Shown one piece after another: positions 49,374-57,474 of a stretch of DNA of 64,000 nucleotides. Under the pieces are notes generated by a model. The model was not told the origin of the DNA. It saw only the letters and a list, made by a program, of their open reading frames with translations, and made no database searches. Numbering within the stretch: position 1 is the first letter of the stretch; each line of letters begins with the position of its first letter. Origin of the DNA: Bradyrhizobium sp. AT1 (lineage in GTDB: Bacteria; Pseudomonadota; Alphaproteobacteria; Rhizobiales; Xanthobacteraceae); the NCBI RefSeq assembly GCF_001590795.1, contig NZ_JXDL01000001.1, positions 750,774 through 814,773 on the forward strand, written 5' to 3'. Made by a program: the position numbers and the translations under genes.

Positions 49374-50561
49374 TTAGCGTGTCTGCGGCTCGAGCGTCAC
49401 CGTGCAGTCGCCCTGCCCTTGCGTGGCGACCACGATGTTGCCCGCGGGAGCGCCGAGCGCGATCGGCGCGGACGAGCCGCCGCCGGGCATCTGGACGATC
49501 ACGCTCATTGTGTCGCCGCGCGCGGTCGAGCCGACCGTGGTGGGCTCGGCCTGAGCGACGTTGCCCGACGCGTCACGCCGCATGATCTGGCAGTTCACTG
49601 GGCTCGCCCCGGCCGCCGCCATGCTCGGTGAAGCGCTGCCACCCATCTGGGCGCGGGCTCGCGCCGGATCGCGCGGCACCTGGCTGACGATGCGATGCGT
49701 GCGCGGCTCCACGATGACGACCTCGTCATCCGTGGCGAAATACTCGTAGTCCCGGTATTCCGGCTCGATCGAAACGATCTCCGGCGGAACCCGGTAGAGA
49801 CGAACGCGTGGCGGAATCGTCTCGCCGATCCGGATCGAGATGTTGAGGTTGCGCTCCGGCTGCGCCAGGCGGGCGCGGCTCACCGTTTCGGAGATCCGCA
49901 CCTGCTTCTCGGACGTCACCTGGGCCTGCTGATTGACCTGCGTATTGGTCTGGGTACCGGACGGCGCGGTCTGCGCATTGTTGGTCGGGGCCGTACGGTT
50001 CGTGTCCGTCGCCGTTGCTGGCCGGTTGTTCTGCTGCGCCGGCTGTTGCTCGGCGGCATTGCGCGGCGGCTGGTTCTGCTGGGCAGCGGGCCCGGTCTTG
50101 GATTTCTCGGACTCGGCCGTTGATTTCTGCGGCGCTGACTTGTCCTGCTTCGTCTCGGCGCTGCTCTTGCCGTCGCGTCCCGGTTTCGCGCTCTCGGCTT
50201 CACGGTTGCGATCGCGCGAAGGCTCGCGGGATTCTTGTGCCTGATCTTTCTGCTTCGGTTGACTGCGCTCGGCGGAATTGGCGGGCTGACGCTTGTCGTC
50301 ATTCGCATCCTGCCTGGCAGGGCCGCCGCCCTTCTCTTCGCGGCCCGCGCCCTGCACTCGCTCCTGGGCGCCCTGTACGCGATCCTGCACGCGTTCTTGA
50401 ACGCGCTCTTGGGCGCCGCCACGTTGCGGCCCAGCGCCCTTGGCGGGTTCCTCGGTCCGTCTGGGCTCGTCTCTGCGCTCACCGGGCGCCTGGGCATAGG
50501 CAATGCCGGACGCGAGCATAAGCCCGACGGCCGCAGTCGATAACATCAAGTGTTGACGCAT
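49374..50561 (-). CDS. DUF1236 protein with long disordered N-terminal region
   Basis: The 395-residue protein has a signal peptide (LMLSTAAVGLMLASGIAYAQ). Residues about 25-220 are of low complexity: Arg/Glu/Gln repeats (RVQERVQDRVQGAQERVQG) and then Lys/Ser/Gln/Asn-rich sequence, probably unfolded. Two conserved blocks follow: ISIRIGETIPPRVRLYRVPP and the DUF1236 motif YEYFATDDEVVIVEPRTHRI, with VSQVPR. A further C-terminal beta segment ends CTVTLEPQTR. DUF1236 proteins are periplasmic and common in rhizobia, with no proven role. An AGGAGAGGG site precedes the ATG. Confidence 0.85.
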   Translation of the reverse strand: MRQHLMLSTAAVGLMLASGIAYAQAPGERRDEPRRTEEPAKGAGPQRGGAQERVQERVQDRVQGAQERVQGAGREEKGGGPARQDANDDKRQPANSAERSQPKQKDQAQESREPSRDRNREAESAKPGRDGKSSAETKQDKSAPQKSTAESEKSKTGPAAQQNQPPRNAAEQQPAQQNNRPATATDTNRTAPTNNAQTAPSGTQTNTQVNQQAQVTSEKQVRISETVSRARLAQPERNLNISIRIGETIPPRVRLYRVPPEIVSIEPEYRDYEYFATDDEVVIVEPRTHRIVSQVPRDPARARAQMGGSASPSMAAAGASPVNCQIMRRDASGNVAQAEPTTVGSTARGDTMSVIVQMPGGGSSAPIALGAPAGNIVVATQGQGDCTVTLEPQTR

Positions 50562-50652
50562 GATCCCTCTCCTCGACAATTCGCAACAACGGACGCGAAC
50601 GTTCTGTCGGTGGGAATGTTCCAGACGGGAACGAGGGTCGGTCACGCGCGGC

Positions 50653-51036
50653 TCACGTCGCGTCCTTGAGTGTGAGGCGGGCCGTGAATGTCACGCTGGT
50701 CTTGCCGACCAGCGCCATGCCTTCGACCTCGGCGCCACCGGCGGAGTAGTCGCCCGAGAAACCGCAAGTGACCTCCCGGCCGCCGAATGCGAGGGTTCTG
50801 CCGACGGCTTCGGTATGCTGATTGACGATCATGTCGCCGCGCCACTTGCCGTTCCGGAAGGTGTAGCTGCCGGTGTAGTAAAAGAAGCTGTCGCCGCCCA
50901 TGATGCGGCCATCGCTGAGCACGACCACGCCTCTCGCCTGTCCGCGCTTGCCGTCGCGCATTTCGATGTCGAAAATGTAGAGGCCGTTGATGACCCTGGC
51001 CTCCTCACCCGTCTCTGCCCCATCCCCCGCCGACAT
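50653..51036 (-). CDS. GrlR-like regulatory protein, 127 aa
   Basis: The short protein folds as a lipocalin-like beta barrel by its strand pattern: NGLYIFDIEMRDGKRGQARG, VVVLSDGRIMGGDSFFYYTG, SYTFRNGKWRGDMIVNQHTE and GGAEVEGMALVGKTSVTFTA. The G-V-V-L-DGRI-GGDS-YYTGSY block is that of the GrlR family, named after an inhibitor of the GrlA activator of type III secretion in enteric bacteria. In rhizobia the homologues stand alone and their partner is unknown. The start at 51036 has AAGGTGA seven bases before. It ends 92 bases before the DUF1236 gene and follows nadE by 31 bases. Confidence 0.75.
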   Translation of the reverse strand: MSAGDGAETGEEARVINGLYIFDIEMRDGKRGQARGVVVLSDGRIMGGDSFFYYTGSYTFRNGKWRGDMIVNQHTEAVGRTLAFGGREVTCGFSGDYSAGGAEVEGMALVGKTSVTFTARLTLKDAT

Positions 51037-51067
51037 CCGATCACCTTCCCATGTCGGTCCGCCCCGA

Positions 51068-53101
51068 TCAGTTCGGCACGTTGCGTTCGAGATCCTCGAG
51101 CCACGCCGCCGCGCTCGAATCCGACGGTGCGCGCCAGTCGCCGCGCGGCGACAGCGAGCCACCCGCCGAGACCTTCGGGCCGTTCGGCATGGCCGAACGC
51201 TTGAACTGGCTGAAGGCGAAGAAGCGGCGCAGGAACACTTCGAGCCAGCGTCGGATCTCGGGAAGATCATAGGCCCTGCGCCGGTCGCCCGGAAAGGCCG
51301 GCGGCCATTCGCCCTTGGCCACGTCCTTCCAGGCGTGTTGCGCCATGAAGGCGATCTTGGACGGGCGCATGCCGAAGCGCAACGTGTAGAACAGGTTGAA
51401 ATCCTGCAGCTCGTACGGCCCGACCGACGCTTCCGTGCTCTGCGGCTTCTGGCCGGGCTCCACCGGCACCAGCTCGGGCGAGATCTCGGCAACCAGGATC
51501 GATCCGAGCGTGCGGTTGACGTCGTCGCTGAACTGCTTCGACGAGATCACCCAGCGGATCAGATGCTGGATCAGCGTCTTCGGCACGCCGGCATTGACGT
51601 TGTAATGCGCCATCTGGTCGCCGACGCCATAGGTGCACCAGCCGAGCGCAAGCTCGGAGAGATCGCCGGTTCCGATCACGATGCCGCCGTGATGGTTGGC
51701 GAGCCGGAACAGATAATCCGTGCGCAGGCCGGCCTGCACGTTCTCGAAGGTGACGTCGTAGACCTTCTCGCCCTGGCCGAAGGGGTGGCCGATGTCCTTC
51801 AGCATCTGCGTCGCGGTGGTGCGGATGTCGAGCTCCTGCCAGCTCGTGTGCAAGGACTTCATCAGCGCAAGCGCGTGGGTCTTGCTCTCGCTTCCGGTGG
51901 CAAAGCCCGGCATGGTGTAGGCCAGGATGTTCTCCCGCGGCAGGCCGAGCAGATCGACAGCCTTGGCGGCGACGATCAAGGCGTGGGTGGAATCGAGCCC
52001 GCCCGAGACGCCGATCACCACGCGCTTGGTGCCCGTGGCGCGCATGCGCTGGACGAGGCCGGCGACCTGGATGTTGTAGGCCTCGTAGCAATCCTGCTCC
52101 AGCAGGCTTTCGTCGCTCGGCACGAACGGAAAGCGTTCGATCTTGCGCAGGAAGCCGATATCGGCGGATGGCGGCTTCAGGGCGAATGTCACCTTGCGGT
52201 AGAACGCCTCGCGCTGGCGGCGATTGTCGTCGAACGTGCCCATCAGCGCACGCTCCTGCCTGAGCAGGTCGAGATCGATGTCGGCAGTTGTGATCTGGCC
52301 GCCCTGCCGGAACCGCTCGCCCTCCGCGAGCAGCACGCCGTTCTCGTAGATCGAGGTCTGGCCGTCCCAGGCAAGATCGGTGGTCGATTCCCCTGCCCCA
52401 GCAGCCGAGTAGACGTAAGCCGCGAGGCAACGCGCCGATGTCGACTGGCACAGCAGCGCGCGCGAGCGAGCCCGGCCGATCGTGATCGGGCTGCCCGAGA
52501 GATTGATCAGCACGCTCGCACCGGCGAGCGCCAATTCCGCTGATGGCGTCACCGGAATCCACATGTCCTCGCAGATTTCGACGCCAATGGTGAGGCCTGG
52601 GACATCCTCCGCCGAAAATAGAAGGTCAATGCCGAACGGAGCATGCAGTCCTCCGAACGCGATCGTCTCCCCGGCGATGCCGGCGCCGGAGGCGAAATGC
52701 CGCCCCTCGTAGAACTCGCGGTAGGTCGGCAGATAGCTCTTCGGCACCACGCCGAGAACGTTGCCGCAATGAATGACAACGGCGCAATTGTAGATGCGAT
52801 GGCCAAAGCGCAGCGGCGCGCCGACGATCAGGACCGGCATCAGTCCTGCGGAGCCCTCGACGATGCCCACGAGGCCGCGCTCGACCGCATCGAGCAGCGG
52901 ATCCTGCTTGACCAGGTCCTCGATCGCATAGCCGGACAGGCACAGCTCGGGAAACACCGCGACCGCCACCGATTGCTCGTGGCAGGCATTGGCCGCCGCC
53001 AGCACGGCCTTGGCGTTGGCCGTGGGATCGGCGACATGGGAGGTGGTGACACAGGCCGCCACCCGCGCAAATCCGTGGGCGTAGATCGAGTGGAAAGTCA
53101 T
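51068..53101 (-). CDS. nadE: Glutamine-dependent NAD+ synthetase
   Basis: The 677-residue enzyme makes NAD from nicotinic acid adenine dinucleotide. Its N-terminal amidase has the triad Glu52 (FPELCLSGY), Lys121 (PKSYLPTYREF) and Cys177 (VEICEDMW), spaced as in the Mycobacterium tuberculosis enzyme. The C-terminal synthetase domain has the pyrophosphate loop GVSGGLDSTHAL and GTGDLSELALGWCTYG. This is the long two-domain form, so ammonia is channelled from glutamine. It starts at the ATG at 53101. Genes around it include pncA, giving two NAD-supply enzymes in one area. Confidence 0.97.
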   Translation of the reverse strand: MTFHSIYAHGFARVAACVTTSHVADPTANAKAVLAAANACHEQSVAVAVFPELCLSGYAIEDLVKQDPLLDAVERGLVGIVEGSAGLMPVLIVGAPLRFGHRIYNCAVVIHCGNVLGVVPKSYLPTYREFYEGRHFASGAGIAGETIAFGGLHAPFGIDLLFSAEDVPGLTIGVEICEDMWIPVTPSAELALAGASVLINLSGSPITIGRARSRALLCQSTSARCLAAYVYSAAGAGESTTDLAWDGQTSIYENGVLLAEGERFRQGGQITTADIDLDLLRQERALMGTFDDNRRQREAFYRKVTFALKPPSADIGFLRKIERFPFVPSDESLLEQDCYEAYNIQVAGLVQRMRATGTKRVVIGVSGGLDSTHALIVAAKAVDLLGLPRENILAYTMPGFATGSESKTHALALMKSLHTSWQELDIRTTATQMLKDIGHPFGQGEKVYDVTFENVQAGLRTDYLFRLANHHGGIVIGTGDLSELALGWCTYGVGDQMAHYNVNAGVPKTLIQHLIRWVISSKQFSDDVNRTLGSILVAEISPELVPVEPGQKPQSTEASVGPYELQDFNLFYTLRFGMRPSKIAFMAQHAWKDVAKGEWPPAFPGDRRRAYDLPEIRRWLEVFLRRFFAFSQFKRSAMPNGPKVSAGGSLSPRGDWRAPSDSSAAAWLEDLERNVPN

Positions 53102-53241
53102 CGAGCGCAGTACCCCAAAATCTCTTCGCTGCCGAAGCCGTCAGCCTCAGACCCTATGTAGCCCATCGACCAGGTCCCGTGCAGGCCATCCGACGTCATG
53201 CATAACGGATTTGCAGGGCTGCCAGCCAGCGCCCGACGGGC

Positions 53242-54357
53242 TCAGGCGCTGCGGGCCAGCACGCCGGAGAGATCGCCGCGCAGCCATTCGGCGATCCGCG
53301 GCCAGGCATGCGCGTGGGTGCGCGCGCCCATGAACAGGCCGAGGTGATTGCTCGGCTCGGAAGCCGCCGCAATGAAGGCCAGCGGTGTGCCGAGGAGACC
53401 TGCGGTAGCGAGCGCCTGCGCGGCCGGCACAACGTCGTCATCGAGCCCGGCGAGCAGGAAGACCGGCGCCTTGACGTCCTTCAGGTCGACCGTGCGGCCG
53501 AGAGCTGTGAAACCGCCGCCGGCGATCTGGTTCTTCCGGAAGATTCGATTGACGATCTCGAGATAATATTTACCCGGCAGATCGAGCGTCTCGGCATTCC
53601 AGCGGTCGAAGCGCGTGAGCAGCGCAGTGCCTTCTTCGTCCGACAGGTCTTTCTGCAGAGCCTGGACGATATCGTCGCGGCTCGGCGCCTTGGACCACAG
53701 GCGGAGCATTTCCTCGCCGCGGACATTGCCGCCGCCGCGCGCGACGAGTTGGTCGTAGACCATCTCGGGCGCGTTGTGGGTGAGACGGGACAATGAAGAA
53801 TCGATCGACAGGTCCACAGGCGCGCCGACCAGCACCAGCCGCCGGACCTTGGCGGGAAAGCGCGCGGCATAGAGCAGCGACAGCCAGCCGCCCTGGCACA
53901 GCCCCACGAGATCGACAGGCGCGCCGATCTCGTCGACGGCGACGTTGAGATCGCCGAGATAGCTGTCGATCGAGAGGTAGCGCATGTCGGATGTGGCTGA
54001 CCGCCAATCGGTGAGATAGACCCGGTCAACGCCGCCGTCTTGCAGCGACCCCACCACGCTGTGGCCGGGCGCGAAATCGGCGATCAGGGCTCGATGCAGC
54101 GCATAGGGCGCGCAGACCAGCGCAGCCTGGCCGGACCGCCCCCGTGAGCAATCGCGCAGCCGCATGGTCACAAGCTCGAGCGCGACGTTGTTCGGCGTCG
54201 TCCAGGGCAGACTGCTTTCTTCCTGCTCCGCCGGGCCGCGCTCCAGCCACCACAAGCAGGAATCCATGGCGAGACGGGCCGCCGCAAATGGCCACAGCAG
54301 CGGATCGTCGGGGATGGCGTCCTGTGTGCCTCTGTCTTTGCCGGCCTTCTCTGCCAT
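53242..54357 (-). CDS. PhaC-like alpha/beta hydrolase with Cys nucleophile, 371 aa
   Basis: The protein has the lipase-like box GLCQGGW near residue 152 with Cys154 as nucleophile, as in polyhydroxyalkanoate synthases, and then Asp (AGLDDDVVP, about residue 305) and His (SNHLGLFMG, residue 337). It is shorter than the usual class I PHA synthase of about 590 residues, and lacks most of the N-terminal part; similar short proteins are known as PhaC-like or poly(3-hydroxybutyrate) synthetase-related. No signal peptide is visible. Its natural role may be PHA synthesis, acyl transfer or depolymerisation. It is co-directional with nadE and separated by 140 bases. The start is uncertain. Confidence 0.75.
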   Translation of the reverse strand: MAEKAGKDRGTQDAIPDDPLLWPFAAARLAMDSCLWWLERGPAEQEESSLPWTTPNNVALELVTMRLRDCSRGRSGQAALVCAPYALHRALIADFAPGHSVVGSLQDGGVDRVYLTDWRSATSDMRYLSIDSYLGDLNVAVDEIGAPVDLVGLCQGGWLSLLYAARFPAKVRRLVLVGAPVDLSIDSSLSRLTHNAPEMVYDQLVARGGGNVRGEEMLRLWSKAPSRDDIVQALQKDLSDEEGTALLTRFDRWNAETLDLPGKYYLEIVNRIFRKNQIAGGGFTALGRTVDLKDVKAPVFLLAGLDDDVVPAAQALATAGLLGTPLAFIAAASEPSNHLGLFMGARTHAHAWPRIAEWLRGDLSGVLARSA

Positions 54358-54373
54358 GACTATCTCGCGCCCC

Positions 54374-55000
54374 CTAGAGGAACGCCTCCAGGCCGACCAC
54401 CGAAATACCGCGCTGTCGAAAGCTCTGATGCGTCGACGCCACCGAACCGTCGAGATCGATGCCGCGGCAGGCGTCCTCGATGACGACGACATCGAATCCC
54501 GCCGCGCGGGCATCCTCTGCCGAGAAGCGGACGCAGAAATCGAGTGCAAGCCCGGCGACGAAGACGGTCTTCAGCTCGCGTTCGCGCAAATAGCCGAGCA
54601 GGCCTGTCGGCGTCTTCTTGTCGTTCTCGAATAACGCCGAATAGGAATCAATGCCGCGGCGAAAACCCTTGCGCACCACGAGGCTCGCCCTGACGATGTC
54701 GAGATCGCGATGGAATTCGGCGCCCGAGGTGCCCTGCACGCAATGCATCGGCCACAGCACCTGGGTGCCGTAATCGAGCTCAATGGTCTGGAACGGCTGC
54801 TTGCCCGCATGGTTCGGCGCGAACGAGACGTGGTCGCGCGGATGCCAATCCTGGGTCAGCACGATATTGCCGAATCTTTGGGCGATGCGGTTGATCGCCG
54901 GGACGACCTTCTCGCCGCTGGGAACGGCGAGCGCTCCGCCGGAGCAGAAGTCGTTCTGCACGTCGATCGCCAGCAGCACGTCGCGGTCGGAAATCTTCAT
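54374..55000 (-). CDS. pncA: Bifunctional nicotinamidase/pyrazinamidase
   Basis: This 208-residue enzyme deaminates nicotinamide to nicotinate in the NAD salvage pathway. The catalytic triad is Asp13 (IDVQNDF), Lys111 (VRKGFRRG) and Cys156 (LALDFCVRF), with the metal site D51-x-H53 and H57 in QDWHPRDHVSF. All are spaced as in E. coli PncA. The start at 55000 is supported by GAGATGG before it; the longer frame upstream has no family similarity. Its stop is 17 bases before the PhaC-like gene, so the two may share a transcript. Activity in the same pathway as NadE is direct. Confidence 0.95.
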   Translation of the reverse strand: MKISDRDVLLAIDVQNDFCSGGALAVPSGEKVVPAINRIAQRFGNIVLTQDWHPRDHVSFAPNHAGKQPFQTIELDYGTQVLWPMHCVQGTSGAEFHRDLDIVRASLVVRKGFRRGIDSYSALFENDKKTPTGLLGYLRERELKTVFVAGLALDFCVRFSAEDARAAGFDVVVIEDACRGIDLDGSVASTHQSFRQRGISVVGLEAFL

Positions 55001-55124
55001 CGCCCATCTCGTTCGATATGTCTTGCCCGCCGGAGCCAGGCCCGTCCGCTTAGTGTCGGCCTTCCCGCGCTGCTTCGCAACCGGCAGCACCTTGCGAGGC
55101 CCGCGCGAATTGGTCACCTGACCA

Positions 55125-55138
55125 TTGCCGGGATGCAA
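55125..55138. promoter_or_regulatory. FixK2/FNR-like box between pncA and glk
   Basis: TTGCCGGGATGCAA fits the relaxed FixK2 pattern TTG(A/C)-N6-(T/G)CAA. It lies about 140 bases before the glk ATG and 125 before the leftward pncA ATG, too far to place precisely. About four matches to this relaxed pattern are expected by chance in 64 kb, so it is only a candidate. Confidence 0.3.
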
Positions 55139-55271
55139 CGGATCGGCCTCGTCCGTGTTGACTAGGCGCACCCGAGGGCGGATTCTCGCAACCGTCCGCG
55201 ACAGGCGGGTCGGGTCAAAGGCGTGGAGGACAGGGTTGGCGCGGCCGAATGGCGGTGGCAGCCACGAAGTC

Positions 55272-56264
55272 ATGAATATCGGCAAGACAGGACAGATTCT
55301 TCTCGCCGATATCGGCGGTACCAATGCGCGCTTCGCGCTGAGCCGGAGCGAATCGGGCCGGGGCGGTTTCGATCAGATCGGACCGATCGATTATGTGAAG
55401 GTCGCCGACTTCCCCACCGTCCGGGAAGCCATCGCGGACGTCCTGGCGCGCCGGTCCGGCGGCGAACAGCCTTACAGAGCCGTGTTGGCCGTCGCGGGTC
55501 CCGTCACCAACAACCGCTGCGTCATGACCAACAGTCCCTGGGTCATCGACGGTAACGAGCTGCAACCGGCTCTCGGCTTCGACAGCGTCCATGTGCTCAA
55601 CGATTTCGAAGTGGTCGCCTGGTCCCTGCCCGCCTTGCAGCCTGCCGATCTGACCCCGCTTGGCGGAGGAGACGGCCTGCCCGGAGAGCCGCTGCTGGTG
55701 GTTGGACCCGGAACAGGCTTTGGCGTCTCCTGCCTGGTCGAGCGCCATGGTGCGCGCCTCGCCGTCGTCACCGAAGCCGGACACGCGACGCTGCCGGCGG
55801 AGAACGAGCGGGAGGAACGTGTGATCGCGTGCTTGCGCCGGCGCCTCGGCCACGTCTCCATCGAGCGCGGCGCGCTTTCGGGTTCCGGGCTGCAGAATCT
55901 CTACGAAGCCCTGGCGGAGGTTGACGGCGCCCAGGTGCCGCAACGCGATGCCGCCGGCATCACCAAGGCCGCCCTGGAGAACAGTTGTCCCGTCAGCCGC
56001 GCGACGCTGGAGATGTTTTGCGCCATCCTTGGTTCCGTCGCCGGCAATCTCGCGGTGACGTTCGGCGCCCGCGGCGGTGTGTATATCGCCGGCGGAATCG
56101 TGCCGCGCTTTCCCGAGTACCTGATGGCCTCTGCGTTTCGGTCGCGCTTCGAAGCCAAAGGCCGGTTCCAGGACTATTTGCGTAACATTCCAACCCGGCT
56201 CGTGACCAAGCCCGATGCGAGCTTCGTCGGTCTGAAGATGTTTGCCGATCACAATCTGGATTGA
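55272..56264 (+). CDS. glk: Glucokinase
   Basis: The 330-residue cytoplasmic enzyme phosphorylates glucose with ATP. It belongs to the Glk (not ROK) group: phosphate loop LADIGGTNARFAL near residue 11, VLNDFEVVAWSLPAL with catalytic Asp, GPGTGFGVSCL and TEAGHATLPAENEREER, where the His/Glu pair contacts the sugar. The start at 55272 follows the family's short N-terminus; the longer frame from 55125 is not coding-like and would run over the candidate FixK-type box. It is divergent from pncA. Glucose imported by other transporters would be its substrate, feeding the Entner-Doudoroff route. Confidence 0.94.
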   Translation: MNIGKTGQILLADIGGTNARFALSRSESGRGGFDQIGPIDYVKVADFPTVREAIADVLARRSGGEQPYRAVLAVAGPVTNNRCVMTNSPWVIDGNELQPALGFDSVHVLNDFEVVAWSLPALQPADLTPLGGGDGLPGEPLLVVGPGTGFGVSCLVERHGARLAVVTEAGHATLPAENEREERVIACLRRRLGHVSIERGALSGSGLQNLYEALAEVDGAQVPQRDAAGITKAALENSCPVSRATLEMFCAILGSVAGNLAVTFGARGGVYIAGGIVPRFPEYLMASAFRSRFEAKGRFQDYLRNIPTRLVTKPDASFVGLKMFADHNLD

Positions 56265-56407
56265 GGCACGAAAGGCCCTCGGCGCGCGGGTTCCAATATT
56301 CACAGATGATTCAGCGCATGTGCGGTTCCACGCACGAACATGCTTGCCTGCCTGTTCCCGATCAGAAACAATCAAGTGTGTATGTGGCGTAGTTGCGGGG
56401 GCGTAAC

Positions 56408-56611
56408 ATGCGTAAGCAGGATCTGGGTTTCGACTATCACCGCTATCACCGCCTGCTGAGCGAGGCGGACAATGAAGACAAGCGGCTGGCCCTGATCGAC
56501 CTCTTGATCGAGGAAAAGGCGCGGGACCGGCTGGCCGCCCAGCGCGCGTCGGACCGTGCGGCCATGACGGCCCACACCATCGCCACGGTGCTGAAGAACG
56601 GCCGCAACTGA
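56408..56611 (+). CDS. Small hypothetical protein, 67 aa
   Basis: The protein MRKQDLGFDYHRYHRLLSEA continues as one or two charged helices (LIDLLIEEKARDRLAAQRAS) with no signal or membrane part. A GGGGGCG stretch lies before the ATG; an in-frame ATG five codons earlier is also possible. The sequence resembles small conserved Bradyrhizobium proteins with FDYHRYHRLLSEA near the start. No function known. Confidence 0.7.
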   Translation: MRKQDLGFDYHRYHRLLSEADNEDKRLALIDLLIEEKARDRLAAQRASDRAAMTAHTIATVLKNGRN

Positions 56612-56749
56612 GGCTTGCAATCCGGCGAACATCGCGCGACTGCGGGACGTGATTGCGACTTCATTAACGATTTTCCGCAATCTGACGTCAAACTTTTTGC
56701 TCTAAGAGTTCCCCCGCCTGATGCAATTCAGGGTCAAACAACGGGGGCA

Positions 56750-56911
56750 ATGAACATGAGCATGATTTCGATCGCCGCGATGCCGGCCGTCGTCGAAACG
56801 CGTTTCGCCGATTCGTCCTTCAAGACCATTTTGCTGTTCTGCTGCACGGGCCTGGTGGCCTCGTTCGGCCTGATGGCGCTTGGCGTCGACCTCAGCGCCG
56901 GCCTGATCTGA
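56750..56911 (+). CDS. Small membrane protein, 53 aa
   Basis: The product has a moderately hydrophobic start (MNMSMISIAAMPAVVETRFA) and a strong helix (TILLFCCTGLVASFGLMALG) near the C-terminus, so it should be a single-span membrane peptide. ACGGGGG precedes the ATG by about five bases. It is followed 23 bases after its stop by a strong terminator, which supports a real, independently transcribed gene. Two cysteines sit side by side within the helix. Function is unknown. Confidence 0.65.
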   Translation: MNMSMISIAAMPAVVETRFADSSFKTILLFCCTGLVASFGLMALGVDLSAGLI

Positions 56912-56933
56912 GACCGCAACAAATTCCGTAGCC

Positions 56934-56961
56934 AAATGGCCGCCCCAACGGGCGGCCATTT
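56934..56961. terminator. Strong terminator after the 53-aa gene
   Basis: A 12-bp perfect stem (AAATGGCCGCCC, then GGGCGGCCATTT) with a 4-base loop CAAC is followed by CGTTTGC on the plus strand; on the minus strand the stem is followed by GGCTACGG. It lies between the convergent small gene and the receiver gene and probably stops both. Confidence 0.85.
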
Positions 56962-56985
56962 CGTTTGCGGCATCGTCACCGTCAC

Positions 56986-57363
56986 TCAGTGCGGGGCTTT
57001 GACGGGAGCTCCCGGAAACATCGAATCGATCATCGCCTTGAGCTGATCCATTGCGATCGGCTTGCGCAAGATCGGCCTGCGCCGGAGCAAGGACGGCAGC
57101 AATTCCGGACCGTAGCCCGTAGCGAACAGAAACGGCTTTCCGCGACGTTCGATCAGATCCGCGACGGGATCGACGTAAACGCCCATGAGATTGATGTCGA
57201 GGATCGCCAGATCGTATTGCGCGGTCATGGCGAAGGCGCTGGCGTCCCGGACATTGTCCGCTTCCGCGACGACGTGGTGGCCGAGCTCCACCACCATGTC
57301 GGCGATCATCATCCGGATCAACGCCTCGTCTTCGACCAGGAAAACGGAGAGTCCGTCCGCCAT
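56986..57363 (-). CDS. Stand-alone response regulator receiver protein, 125 aa
   Basis: This is a receiver domain with no output domain. Acidic pocket residues lie in LVEDEALI (residues 11-12), phosphoacceptor Asp56 is in LAILDINL, Thr82 in LFATGYG and Lys101 in ILRKPI, so the domain should be phosphorylated normally. Such single-domain regulators act in chemotaxis, phosphorelays or kinase tuning. No histidine kinase is encoded in the window, so its partner is elsewhere. The start at 57363 is preferred over an upstream in-frame start because it begins the family core two codons before the first strand. It is convergent with the 53-aa gene. Confidence 0.9.
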   Translation of the reverse strand: MADGLSVFLVEDEALIRMMIADMVVELGHHVVAEADNVRDASAFAMTAQYDLAILDINLMGVYVDPVADLIERRGKPFLFATGYGPELLPSLLRRRPILRKPIAMDQLKAMIDSMFPGAPVKAPH

Positions 57364-57474
57364 ATCAACCCCGCAGTCAGCTTGCAAAGCTAACCATACA
57401 TCAATTGTGGAGAGGATTCACGAATTCGTGGCGGGCGGCGTTAATTCACACGCGCCCGATCCAATTCAACTTGA

